A stretch of DNA of 48,239 nucleotides, from contig NZ_MQMG01000026.1 in assembly GCF_001908025.1 (NCBI RefSeq), positions 1 to 48,239 of the forward strand, in the 5' to 3' direction. A model generated the notes under the pieces. It had not been told where the DNA came from. It did not search any database and worked only from the letters and a program-made list of their open reading frames with translations. The DNA comes from Geobacillus proteiniphilus (GTDB lineage: Bacteria; Bacillota; Bacilli; Bacillales; Anoxybacillaceae). Positions 41,121 to 48,239 of this stretch are shown here, piece after piece. Each line of letters opens with the position of its first letter. Position 1 is the first letter of the stretch. Position numbers and translations under genes: made by a program.

Positions 41121-41404
41121 TGGGAATGTTTTCAACCCCGGTGAAAAACGGTCATTTTTGCCAAAGCGATGGAGTTCGCCAGGAAAGAAGAGCCGATGTT
41201 TCAATGCTTCTCCACTGGAGAAGATTCGATTGAGAACTGTTTTTCCCATACACCACCGACTCCCTATAAGGCTGGTGAAAAACGGGTTTTGCGCCCAGAT
41301 CGGCGGCGCTGGACGAGAAAGGCATGTCGATCTGACAAAGTTTCTCTAAATAGAAAAAGAATTGGGATCTCCCGTTTTTTCTTTGAATCACCAACCCTCT
41401 ATAG
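41121..41404. repeat. Decayed repeat element between ssrA and smpB
   Basis: Contains GGTGAAAAACGG at 41140-41151 and the full 16-mer GGCTGGTGAAAAACGG at 41270-41285. An inverted relative lies at the far end (reverse complement of 41388-41404 reads CTATAGAGGGTTGGTGA). The pieces 41261-41285 and 41384-41404 look like degenerate inverted ends of an element of about 140 bp. The smpB stop codon lies inside its right end. No gene is seen. Confidence 0.5.
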
Positions 41405-41866
41405 TTTTTGCCGCTCGCGGAACGCCCGCTCGATTTCGCGCTGCGCTTCTTTCCGCTTCATGTCTTCCCGTTTGTCGTATTTTTTCTTCCCTTTGGCCAC
41501 TCCAAGCTCCACTTTGGCAAAGCCATTTTTAATATACAATTTCAGCGGCACGAGCGTATACCCTTGCTCTTTCGTATAGCCGATCAGCTTGTTGATTTCG
41601 CGGCGGTGCAAAAGGAGCTTTCTCGTCCGCAGCGGATCATGGTTGTAGCGGTTGCCTTGTTCATACGGGCTGATATGCATGTTATGAAGAAACACTTCCC
41701 CTTTTTCCACTTTGGCGAACGAATCTTTCAAGTTCACCCGGCCGTTGCGGATCGATTTGATTTCCGTCCCTTGCAGCACAAGGCCGGCTTCATACGTTTC
41801 TTCGATGAAATAGTCGTGGTGCGCTTTTTTGTTTTGGGCGATCACTTTTCCTTCGCCTTTCGGCAT
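41399..41866 (-). CDS. smpB: SsrA-binding protein SmpB
   Basis: OB-fold RNA-binding partner of tmRNA, 155 residues, normal length. Conserved blocks are [40 protein letters not shown], and [11 protein letters not shown] with [12 protein letters not shown]. The basic C-terminal tail ([20 protein letters not shown]) would insert into the mRNA channel. It follows rnr by 81 bases, with ssrA downstream on the same strand, the standard Bacillus order. The TAG stop is contributed by the end of a repeat element, so the last residues (RERQKL) may differ from relatives. Confidence 0.96.
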   Translation of the reverse strand: MPKGEGKVIAQNKKAHHDYFIEETYEAGLVLQGTEIKSIRNGRVNLKDSFAKVEKGEVFLHNMHISPYEQGNRYNHDPLRTRKLLLHRREINKLIGYTKEQGYTLVPLKLYIKNGFAKVELGVAKGKKKYDKREDMKRKEAQREIERAFRERQKL

Positions 41867-41947
41867 CCGTTTTCCCCCTCCTCATTGTAGCGTTTCTTAT
41901 TTTACCAAAAACGAAAAAGAAGGAAAAGCCGCCCGTTCGGCTTTTCC

Positions 41948-44224
41948 TCACCGTTTTTTCTTTTTCTTCTTTTTCGCCTTCGCGCTGCGGTTTGAGCCGC
42001 TTTGCGCTTTCGGCTCCGCCTTCGCTTTTCCTTTCTTTTGCTTTTTCCCTTCAATGACGACCGGAGCGGCTTTCGCTTTCGGCGGACGGCGTCCCTTCAT
42101 GCCGACGACTTCAAAATCGACGATCCGTTCGTCTTTGTTCACGTTGATGACGCGGACGGTGATTTCATCGCCGATGCGGTACATTTTCCCCGTCCGTTCG
42201 CCGATCAACGCGTAGTGGCGTTCGTCGTAGCGGTAATAGTCGTCCGTTAAGTAGCTGACGTGCACCAAGCCTTCGATCGTGTTCGGCAGCTCAACGAACA
42301 AGCCGAAGTTCGTCACCGAGCTGATAATGCCGTCAAACTCCATCCCGATTTTGTCTTCCATAAACTCGGTTTTCTTCAGATCGTCCGTCTCCCGCTCCGC
42401 CTCAACGGCGCGCCGCTCCATATCGGAAGCGTGTTCCGCAATTTCAGGCAGCTTTTCCGCCCATTTTTGCTGGGTGTCAAGATCCATCTGGCCGTTAATG
42501 AGATACGTCCAGATCAACCGATGGACGATCAAATCCGGGTAGCGGCGGATCGGTGACGTAAAATGGGTGTAAAACTCGGTCGACAGGCCGTAATGGCCGA
42601 GGCTCTCGGCGTCATAGCGCGCCTGTTTCATCGACCGAAGCATGACGGTCGAGATCACCATTTCTTCCGGCTCGCCGCGCACCGCTTCGAGAATTTGCTG
42701 GAGGGCGCGCGGATGGATTTGGTTGCCCGTTCCTTTCACGACATAGCCGAAGTTCGTGATGAACTCTAAAAAGCGCTGCAGTTTTTCCGGCTTCGGATCC
42801 TCGTGAACACGGTAAATAAATGGCACGTTCAACCAATGGAAATGCTCAGCCACCGTTTCGTTCGCCGCCAGCATAAACTCTTCAATCAACCGCTCAGCGA
42901 CCGACCGCTCGCGCAAGACGACATCGTACGGCTTGCCGTTTTCATCGACAAGCACCTTCGCCTCCTTAAAATCGAAATCAATCGCCCCGCGCTTTATCCG
43001 CTTTGCCCGCAAAATGTCGGCAAGCTCAGCCATCAGCTCAAACATCGGCACAAGCGGCGCATATTTTTCCCGCAAGGCTTCGTCTTTGTCAACGAGAATT
43101 TTATTGACATCGGAATACGTCATCCGTTCCGCCGTGCGGATGACGCTTGGGAAAATTTCATGGCGGACGACTTCTCCTTGCGGGGTGATTTCCATTTCGC
43201 ACGAGAGCGTCAGCCGATCGACTTTCGGGTTGAGCGAGCAAATGCCGTTCGACAGCCGATGCGGGATCATCGGGATGACGCGGTCAACCAAATAAACGCT
43301 CGTGCCGCGTTCATACGCCTCGCGGTCAATAGGCGAGCCTTCCTCAACATAGTAGCTGACATCGGCGATATGAACGCCGAGCTTATAGTTGCCGTTTTCA
43401 AGCTTTGTCACGGTGACGGCATCGTCCAAATCCTTCGCATCTTCCCCGTCGATCGTGACGATCATCTCGCCGCGCAAATCGCGGCGCCCTTCCAAGTCTT
43501 TCTCCGTAATGACATCCGGCACCCGGTTGGCGTGCTCGATCACGTCTTCTGGAAATTGAAGCGGAAGGCCGTATTTATAGATGATCGCCAAAATGTCGAC
43601 GCCCGGGTCGTTTTTATGGCCGAGAATTTGGACGACTTCCCCTTCAGCGCTCATTCGTCCTTCCGGGTACGAGGTGAGCCGGGCGACGACTTTATGCCCT
43701 TCGACCGCGCCGTTCGCCGCGTTTTTCGGAATGAAAATGTCGTTGACGATCCGTTTGTCATCGGGGATGACAAAGCCGAAATATTTGCTTTCCGTGTACG
43801 TGCCGACGACTTCTTTCACCCCGCGCTCCAAAATGCGGACGATCGTTCCTTCGCGGCGCGCCCCGGATGAATCGGCTTGGACGCGCACAAGCACCGTGTC
43901 GCCATGCATGGCGTTTTTCAGTTCGGACGGCGGGATAAAAATATCATCCAGTCCCGGCTCCTCCGGTGTGACAAACGCGAATCCTTTCGGGTGGCCAATC
44001 ACCTTGCCGCGCACGAGATTCATCCGCTCGGGCACGCCGTAGCGGTTGCTGCGCGTCCGGACGACAAGACCTTCCTCTTCCATGGCGACAAGCGTTTTGA
44101 CAAACGTTTTAAACTCCTCAGCATCCGCAATCCCAAACGCTTCCTCCAGTTCCTCAACGGTCAGCGGTTTGTACGCCTCATCGCGCATAAACGTTAAAAT
44201 TCGTTCGGCCAACACATGATCCAT
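41948..44224 (-). CDS. rnr: Ribonuclease R
   Basis: 3'-5' exoribonuclease of the RNase II/RNB family that degrades structured RNA and defective mRNA, including trans-translation targets. It has 758 residues: an N-terminal winged helix ([21 protein letters not shown]), cold-shock domains ([20 protein letters not shown]), the RNB domain with catalytic aspartates in [17 protein letters not shown], then an S1 domain ([20 protein letters not shown]). A Lys-rich tail ends [13 protein letters not shown] 44224 follows AAGGAGGGG. It sits between est and smpB, the usual secG-est-rnr-smpB-ssrA order. Confidence 0.96.
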   Translation of the reverse strand: MDHVLAERILTFMRDEAYKPLTVEELEEAFGIADAEEFKTFVKTLVAMEEEGLVVRTRSNRYGVPERMNLVRGKVIGHPKGFAFVTPEEPGLDDIFIPPSELKNAMHGDTVLVRVQADSSGARREGTIVRILERGVKEVVGTYTESKYFGFVIPDDKRIVNDIFIPKNAANGAVEGHKVVARLTSYPEGRMSAEGEVVQILGHKNDPGVDILAIIYKYGLPLQFPEDVIEHANRVPDVITEKDLEGRRDLRGEMIVTIDGEDAKDLDDAVTVTKLENGNYKLGVHIADVSYYVEEGSPIDREAYERGTSVYLVDRVIPMIPHRLSNGICSLNPKVDRLTLSCEMEITPQGEVVRHEIFPSVIRTAERMTYSDVNKILVDKDEALREKYAPLVPMFELMAELADILRAKRIKRGAIDFDFKEAKVLVDENGKPYDVVLRERSVAERLIEEFMLAANETVAEHFHWLNVPFIYRVHEDPKPEKLQRFLEFITNFGYVVKGTGNQIHPRALQQILEAVRGEPEEMVISTVMLRSMKQARYDAESLGHYGLSTEFYTHFTSPIRRYPDLIVHRLIWTYLINGQMDLDTQQKWAEKLPEIAEHASDMERRAVEAERETDDLKKTEFMEDKIGMEFDGIISSVTNFGLFVELPNTIEGLVHVSYLTDDYYRYDERHYALIGERTGKMYRIGDEITVRVINVNKDERIVDFEVVGMKGRRPPKAKAAPVVIEGKKQKKGKAKAEPKAQSGSNRSAKAKKKKKKKR

Positions 44225-44246
44225 TGGCCATCCCCTCCTTTCTCCA

Positions 44247-44990
44247 TTACCAATCTAACGATTCAAGAAATGCATAAATATCTTCATGCAGCTGATCTTT
44301 TTCTTGATCAAGCGTAATCACATGGCCTGATTGCTCATACCATTTGATTTGTTTGACCGGCGATTCAATTTCGTTATAAATGATGTTCGCGCTGTCTGGA
44401 TTGATCATCTCATCATGGCGCGCTTGGACGACGAACGTCGGCGCATAAACCAAATCAAGGTGGGCGCGCACATCGGCAATGAGTTCTTGCAAGGCTTTCA
44501 ACGTCTTCATCGGCGTTTGTTTGAACCGTTCCATTTCCTGTTCGATTTGTTCCTCTGATTTCCCTTCCCGCTTTTTATACTCGCGCGCATACTCGAGCAC
44601 ACCTTCGTACATCGTTTCTTCGCTTTTGATGTACATCGGCGCGCACATCGTCACAATGCCTTCTATAGGTACAGTGTAGCCTAATTTGAGAGAAAATACG
44701 CCTCCAAGCGACAATCCAGCCACGGCAATTTTTTCGTAGCCTTTGTTTTTCAAAAACTGATAGCCGTTCATGACGTCTTGCCACCAATCATCCGGTCCGG
44801 TGTGGACGAGCTCTTCCGGCGGCACGCCATGCCCTTTGTAAATCGGAGCGTGGCACGTATACCCTTTCGATTCCAAGAATCGCCCAAGCATCCGAACGTC
44901 GGCGGAATTGCCGGTAAACCCATGCAAAAGCAGCACCGCCCGCTCCCCGGCTTCAAAGAAAAACGGCTTCGGCGGAACAATTTTCATCAT
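44247..44990 (-). CDS. est: Carboxylesterase Est30 (YvaK type)
   Basis: Alpha/beta hydrolase of 247 residues acting on short-chain esters. The nucleophile Ser94 is in [11 protein letters not shown], the oxyanion region LLLHGFTGN is near residue 22, the acid residue is in [13 protein letters not shown] and the catalytic His in QSGHVITLD. As far as I remember the protein is almost identical to the crystallised G. stearothermophilus Est30. ATG 44990 follows AGGAGAACCT at reasonable spacing; the next codon is also ATG. It lies between secG and rnr on the same strand; the secG terminator is just upstream. Confidence 0.95.
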   Translation of the reverse strand: MMKIVPPKPFFFEAGERAVLLLHGFTGNSADVRMLGRFLESKGYTCHAPIYKGHGVPPEELVHTGPDDWWQDVMNGYQFLKNKGYEKIAVAGLSLGGVFSLKLGYTVPIEGIVTMCAPMYIKSEETMYEGVLEYAREYKKREGKSEEQIEQEMERFKQTPMKTLKALQELIADVRAHLDLVYAPTFVVQARHDEMINPDSANIIYNEIESPVKQIKWYEQSGHVITLDQEKDQLHEDIYAFLESLDW

Positions 44991-45014
44991 AGGTTCTCCT
45001 TCCTCTCTGGTGTG

Positions 45015-45051
45015 AAATAGAAAGGGCAGCCCTTCATTCTATGGACCGCCC
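45015..45051 (-). terminator. Terminator of secG
   Basis: Minus-strand GGGCGGTCC (45051-45043) pairs with GGGCTGCCC (45032-45024), including two G-T pairs, and is followed by TTTCTATTTC. Confidence 0.6.
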
Positions 45052-45061
45052 CATGTTTGAC

Positions 45062-45298
45062 TTATGATGGCTGTACGTACGTAACCAAGATCGTCAATAC
45101 GAAAAACAAGACGGCCAACACGACCGTGACGCGCTGAAACACCGCATCGAGCCCACGGGCTTTCTGCTTCCCGAACAATTGCTCGGCGCCGCCGGTGATC
45201 GCCCCCGACAGCCCGGCGCTGCGGCCCGACTGCAGCAAGACAACTGCGATCAGCGCGATCGACACAATGACAAGCAGCGTCACAAGCAAGGCATGCAT
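45062..45298 (-). CDS. secG: Preprotein translocase subunit SecG
   Basis: Small membrane subunit of the SecYEG channel, 78 residues with two membrane segments, [20 protein letters not shown] and [19 protein letters not shown]. Between them is the conserved [20 protein letters not shown] loop. ATG 45298 lies six bases after GGAGGTG; the 29-residue upstream extension of the open frame has no signal or membrane feature and is rejected. It heads the secG-est-rnr-smpB-ssrA run, and an intrinsic terminator separates it from est. Confidence 0.95.
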   Translation of the reverse strand: MHALLVTLLVIVSIALIAVVLLQSGRSAGLSGAITGGAEQLFGKQKARGLDAVFQRVTVVLAVLFFVLTILVTYVQPS

Positions 45299-45384
45299 GC
45301 CTGACACCTCCAACGACCGACGTTGCAATAATTTCACTATACCATAGATCGCCGTTGGCGGCAACTGGCGGGCCTGTCTCAACA

Positions 45385-45541
45385 CGACGAAAGGAACAGA
45401 TTCTCTTTTTTGTGAAACATTAGATTGGAAAGCCCGTCATCTAAAAATTTTAAAAAAATACAAGCCAGAAGATGCTCAAATGGAGGAAATCGATGAAATC
45501 ATTGACGAATGCCTGGCAAAAATCGCAACGTATCTGACCTG
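45385..45541 (+). pseudogene. Short acidic C-terminal gene fragment
   Basis: A frame open through [20 protein letters not shown] and EEIDEIIDECLAKIATYLT ends at TGA 45541. The charged helical pattern looks like protein, but there is no start or ribosome site. It reads as the tail of a lost gene. Family not recognised. Confidence 0.3.
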
Positions 45542-45609
45542 ATCTGATCGGCCTGGAGGCAGCGAAAGAATGGAACGATGTTGAAGGAAAGACTACATTT
45601 CCTGTCTTT

Positions 45610-45732
45610 TCTATATAAGTTGCAATAAAGATTTTCCGATTGTTCGATTCTGTTTTCCTTCATAACAAGTCATTTTGATAGAATGCAGCGGGCGTTCTAC
45701 TGGATGTAAAACAAAGTTTCAACTTATATAGA
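45610..45732. mobile_element. MITE-like element (123 bp)
   Basis: TCTATATAAGTTG (45610-45622) and CAACTTATATAGA (45720-45732) are perfect 13-bp inverted ends. The similarity continues inward (CAATAAAG against AAACTTTG). The inside has no coding capacity and is more AT-rich than its surroundings. No target duplication is obvious. Confidence 0.5.
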
Positions 45733-45768
45733 GGGCTAAATCGAAGGGATGGGGCCAAAAAATTCCCT

Positions 45769-45798
45769 GCTCCTCCCCTTTGGCATAGATGGGGGAGC
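45769..45798 (+). repeat. Hairpin GCTCC-TCCCC / GGGGGAGC
   Basis: Imperfect stem with loop, followed by GTTTC. It could end transcription reading out of the repeat region toward 45914. Weak. Confidence 0.3.
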
Positions 45799-45913
45799 GT
45801 TTCATCCTCCATCCGCTTGACGCTCCATGAATCGGGTGCGGTATGATCATTGTCGTCCGCCGCCGAAATACGTTACAATAGAAAGCAAATCGGCAACGAC
45901 TGGAGGGACTTCA

Positions 45914-46129
45914 ATGGCAAGACCGGACGAACGAGTCGTCATCGCGATTGACGGCTATCAATTCAAACGGGCGCGGGAGGCGAAGAAAGGGAAAATTTTC
46001 GTCACCTCGCCGATTGGGGCGAACTTTACGTTTGACGTCAACGTCATGCGCAAGCTCATCGAGGCCATCGACCGCGACCCAGCGCTGGCGGAACAGTTCG
46101 GGCTTCCTTCTCAGGGGGCAAACGAATAA
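45914..46129 (+). CDS. Small conserved-looking protein (71 aa), function unknown
   Basis: Protein reading MARPDERVVIAIDGYQFKRA, then REAKKGKIFVTSPIGANFTF and DVNVMRKLIEAIDRDPALAE. It mixes beta-strand and helix like a small globular domain, with no signal or membrane segment. ATG 45914 lies after GGAGGGACTTCA, a good ribosome site, and an excellent terminator follows directly, so it is a genuine monocistronic gene. I do not recognise the family. Codon use is like the host genes. Confidence 0.75.
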   Translation: MARPDERVVIAIDGYQFKRAREAKKGKIFVTSPIGANFTFDVNVMRKLIEAIDRDPALAEQFGLPSQGANE

Positions 46130-46158
46130 CAAAGGAACGGCGGTTGGCCGTTCCTTTG
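46130..46158 (+). terminator. Terminator after the 71-aa gene
   Basis: CAAAGGAACGG (46130-46140) and CCGTTCCTTTG (46148-46158) form a perfect 11-bp stem followed by TTGGTTT. Confidence 0.8.
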
Positions 46159-46229
46159 TTGGTTTAGCGGAGAGAGGCCGAAGCTCCATTTTTTCACAGA
46201 TGGCGGTGCTCCCTCACGAATCAAATCTT

Positions 46230-47726
46230 CTAGCGTCCTTGCCATGCCGCTCGCTCGCGGCCAAACGGATCATCTTCGACATGGCTGGCGGCTGAAAAGA
46301 CAAAGGCCGCCTTGCGCTCGCTCGTATACGCCGGCCACGCTTCCGGCAAGTGATCGCCGTTCGGGTTGCCGGTGCGGGCAAACGCCAGCCAGGCGTAATG
46401 CATTTGGTCAGCGATCGCCTCGCGCTCCGGCCGGTTGCCGACGAAATTCGCGACGCCCGGCTGATGGAGATTGTGAAACACAAACGGCAGCTCGAGCGCG
46501 TGGCATGCTTTCAGCTGTCCGCCGAACACCGGCGTCTCATAATCAAACCGGTACATGTACACATCCGCTCCGTGGGCCGCTTGGGCGTCCGCTGTCCGCA
46601 GCATCCCCTCGACAAAAACACGGTACGTCATGATGCGCAGCCACGTTTGCCAGTCGGGCGCCGACGGCTCCGCCGTCTCTGCATAATAGCGAATCGCCGC
46701 CTCCGGCACGGGCCCGACTTCACGGTTGATCCGGTCAAGCAGTTCTTTTTCGCCAAGCTTTGTCCACGATGGATCCGTCAAGGTAAACAGGTTGTACTCG
46801 TCTTTCGTCACGCCGATGAGAATCGGAATGCCGCTGGCCGCCCCGTCGTGGAGCGCCTCGATCGGATGGCGCCGCAATACGCGGCCATCCACCACCGGAC
46901 CGTACATGATTCCCGGACCGAGCGACAGCGCCGCCCGCAGCAGCTCCTCGGCGGGAATCGACAAGAGCCGGCCGCGGTCACCCGGGCGGATGCCGGCGCG
47001 CTCGAGAATGCGCTCGGTCATCGCCATGGCGGTCTTGGGCGAACGGAGGAGAAGCGCTCCCGAACCGCTTTGCAAAATGGCGCGCCGAAACAGCCCGCTG
47101 GCCTCCGGAAGCGACAACAGCACGCCGACGCTCGCCGCTCCCGCCGATTCACCGAAAATCGTCACATTGTCCGGATCACCGCCAAACGCCGCAATGTTCT
47201 CCTTCACCCAGCGCAGCGCCGCCACTTGGTCCAAAATGCCGAGATTCCCGGCTTGCGCGTACGCTTCGCCGAACGAATCACCGAGATGCAAAAAGCCAAA
47301 CACGTTCATTCGGTAGTTGATCGTTACGACGACGACATCGCCGTGTTTCGCCAACGCCGTCCCGTCATACCACGGCGAAGAACCCGAGCCGAACAAAAAG
47401 GCGCCGCCGTGAATCCAGACGAGCACCGGCCGCTTCTTCCCATCCGCCGCCGGCGACCAAACGTTCAGGTACAGCCCGTCTTCGCTCGGCGGCTCGCTCA
47501 TCCGCCCGAGCAATCCGCTGAAAATCGGATCCGACGGCTGCATCACGACAGGACCGAAGGCAGTCGCCTCCCGCACCCCATCCCATGCCTCAGGCGGCTC
47601 CGGCGGCAAAAAACGGCGTTCACCGACCGGCGCTTTCGCATACGGAATTCCTTTCCAAACGAAAACGCTTCCATTCACCACACCGCGCAGCCGCCCATAC
47701 CGTGTTTCAACAACGGTTCGTTCCAT
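46230..47726 (-). CDS. Carboxylesterase type B, Est55-like
   Basis: Alpha/beta hydrolase of the carboxylesterase B (cholinesterase-like) family, 498 residues, hydrolysing short-chain esters in the cytosol. The nucleophile is in TIFGESAGAASVGVLLS, the oxyanion hole in VWIHGGAFLFGSG, the acid residue is probably in GVTKDEYNLF and the His in KACHALELPFVF. From memory it is very close to G. stearothermophilus Est55. ATG 47726 (MERTVVETRYGRLRG) follows GGAGTGGGAAG; the 33-residue extension of the frame is rejected because it covers the promoter. It is convergent with the 71-aa gene and probably monocistronic. Confidence 0.95.
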   Translation of the reverse strand: MERTVVETRYGRLRGVVNGSVFVWKGIPYAKAPVGERRFLPPEPPEAWDGVREATAFGPVVMQPSDPIFSGLLGRMSEPPSEDGLYLNVWSPAADGKKRPVLVWIHGGAFLFGSGSSPWYDGTALAKHGDVVVVTINYRMNVFGFLHLGDSFGEAYAQAGNLGILDQVAALRWVKENIAAFGGDPDNVTIFGESAGAASVGVLLSLPEASGLFRRAILQSGSGALLLRSPKTAMAMTERILERAGIRPGDRGRLLSIPAEELLRAALSLGPGIMYGPVVDGRVLRRHPIEALHDGAASGIPILIGVTKDEYNLFTLTDPSWTKLGEKELLDRINREVGPVPEAAIRYYAETAEPSAPDWQTWLRIMTYRVFVEGMLRTADAQAAHGADVYMYRFDYETPVFGGQLKACHALELPFVFHNLHQPGVANFVGNRPEREAIADQMHYAWLAFARTGNPNGDHLPEAWPAYTSERKAAFVFSAASHVEDDPFGRERAAWQGR

Positions 47727-47766
47727 CCTCTTCCCACTCCTCTGAATATTTGGACGATTCAAAAAT

Positions 47767-47795
47767 ATTATAAACCAACAGCCAGTCTGCGTCCA
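47767..47795 (-). promoter_or_regulatory. Promoter of Est55
   Basis: Minus-strand TGGACG (47795-47790), 17 bases, then a perfect TATAAT (47772-47767), about 40 bases before the start codon. Confidence 0.65.
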
Positions 47796-47854
47796 TCGTT
47801 TTGCGACCGCACGCGAGGTTCTCATACCGCGTCCAAAAGAGAGGTGCCCCGCCC

Positions 47855-48031
47855 ATGCACAAAAGTAAAGATAGACGCGGCCGAAACAGTCAGCGCCATG
47901 AAAAAGATGATTCTAGGCGCGATCACCTTAAGCGGCGTTGTTCGGTCGCCCGACAGTCGATCAAATACTCGGGAAAAGCTGCAAATGGTAAAGCTTCAAA
48001 TTGCATCTATATAGTTGAGCAAATTCACTAA
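47855..48031 (+). pseudogene. Truncated frame(s) running into a dispersed repeat
   Basis: ATG 47855 (GAGAGGTG eight bases upstream) starts MHKSKDRRGRNSQRHEK. In another frame ATG 47898 starts MKKMILGAITLSGVV, a signal-peptide-like opening. Both run into the repeat at 47958, so the downstream coding part appears to have been replaced. Which frame was real is unclear. Confidence 0.25.
47958..48007 (-). repeat. 50-bp dispersed repeat, copy B
   Basis: The reverse complement matches 29023-29072 with four mismatches. Read on the minus strand, ATG 48006 opens a 27-codon frame MQFEALPFAAFPEYLID, parallel to MPFEALPFAALTEHLIA at copy A. Confidence 0.7.
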
Positions 48032-48083
48032 TAAACTGTAGGTTGGTCTCTTTGTTAACGGAAAATATTGTAATGAAAATTGC

Positions 48084-48239
48084 TCATCTACAGTCAAGAA
48101 AAATTAATTTGCGATCTCCATCAGCAAGTGCAACAAAGGCCGGGTTCACCTTCAGTTTTGTATCGTTTCGGGAGACAGTTTCTTTCCATTTCTCACACCC
48201 AACCATTAAAAACAAACAGATGCAATAAATGAAAATCAT
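48084..48239 (-). CDS. Partial or very short lipoprotein at the window edge
   Basis: The frame is open from the last base of the window to TGA 48084-48086. Visible are IFIYCICLFLMVGC, a signal segment with lipobox LMVGC, then EKWKETVSRNDTKLKVN and PAFVALADGDRKLIFLD before the stop. An ATG coincides with the window edge, but the true start may lie beyond it. Only about 36 residues would follow the lipidated Cys, so the gene may be a truncated lipoprotein. It is AT-rich and next to repeats, which suggests an accessory region continues beyond the window. Confidence 0.45.
   Translation of the reverse strand: MIFIYCICLFLMVGCEKWKETVSRNDTKLKVNPAFVALADGDRKLIFLDCR

Larger units (their letters stand above)
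45299..45913. other. Gene-poor stretch upstream of secG with remnants and a MITE-like element
   Basis: Contains a short open remnant (45385-45541), a 123-bp element with 13-bp inverted ends (45610-45732), and a hairpin near 45769-45798. The secG promoter must lie here, but I could not pick one with confidence. Confidence 0.5.
47727..48083. other. Gene-poor stretch upstream of Est55
   Basis: Holds the Est55 promoter, a possible truncated frame from 47855/47898, a 50-bp dispersed repeat (47958-48007) and a segment at 48008-48035 resembling sequence just upstream of 40280. No complete gene is seen. Confidence 0.5.

Noticed and set aside
46350-48014. 554-codon open frame on the plus strand
   Set aside because: It is the antisense shadow of Est55 (46230-47726), Arg-rich with no recognisable domain or ribosome site.

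Overview
The window looks like the chromosome of a thermophilic Geobacillus of the stearothermophilus/kaustophilus group. The evidence is moderately GC-rich Bacillales-type genes with strong GGAGG ribosome sites, many GTG/TTG starts, two carboxylesterases that match my memory of the G. stearothermophilus enzymes Est30 and Est55 almost residue for residue, a tmRNA whose tag reads GKQNYALAA, and several sporulation and germination genes. Species identity is inferred from memory, not from a search.

Layout. 1-5430: fatty-acid beta-oxidation operon fadN-fadA-fadE (minus strand) with a FadR operator and a cre-like site. 5500-11770: spore-linked genes (yuzL, two CotF-like coat proteins, a gerA-type germinant-receptor operon, two Gly/aromatic-rich mini-proteins) plus proline dehydrogenase fadM. 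11840-13650: an accessory patch with a decayed IS982-family element and an AT-rich gene for a membrane-anchored protein. 13652-16390: biotin genes bioY-bioD-bioA behind a BirA-like operator; no bioB, bioF or bioW is visible. 16400-19320: an unusual pyruvate-kinase-like protein, a 36-residue zinc-ribbon protein and a short FAD/NAD-binding protein.

19420-34010 is the main metabolic island, a 4-hydroxyphenylacetate (homoprotocatechuate meta-cleavage) pathway. It contains hpaB and hpaC (hydroxylase), hpaD (ring cleavage), hpaE, hpaF, two hpaG subunits and a DapA-family aldolase in place of HpaI. It also has a five-gene Liv-type ABC transporter probably used for uptake, a GntR regulator and a divergent LysR regulator. 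The usual hydratase HpaH is absent. An AT-rich palindrome of the type ATCATATATGA occurs at three places in this island, at two promoters inside the -35/-10 spacer, and cre sites suggest catabolite control.

34090-39950: manganese catalase with a DUF2642 coat protein, a PepSY membrane protein, a LuxR-type regulator divergent from a DUF6230/DUF6114 pair, and a staygreen-family protein. 39950-41400: remnants, a candidate structured RNA with alternative hairpins, and the tmRNA gene ssrA. 41399-45298: the conserved smpB-rnr-est-secG block. 45299-48239: small repeats, a MITE-like element, a small conserved protein, Est55 and the edge of a lipoprotein gene. No tRNA, rRNA or CRISPR array was seen.
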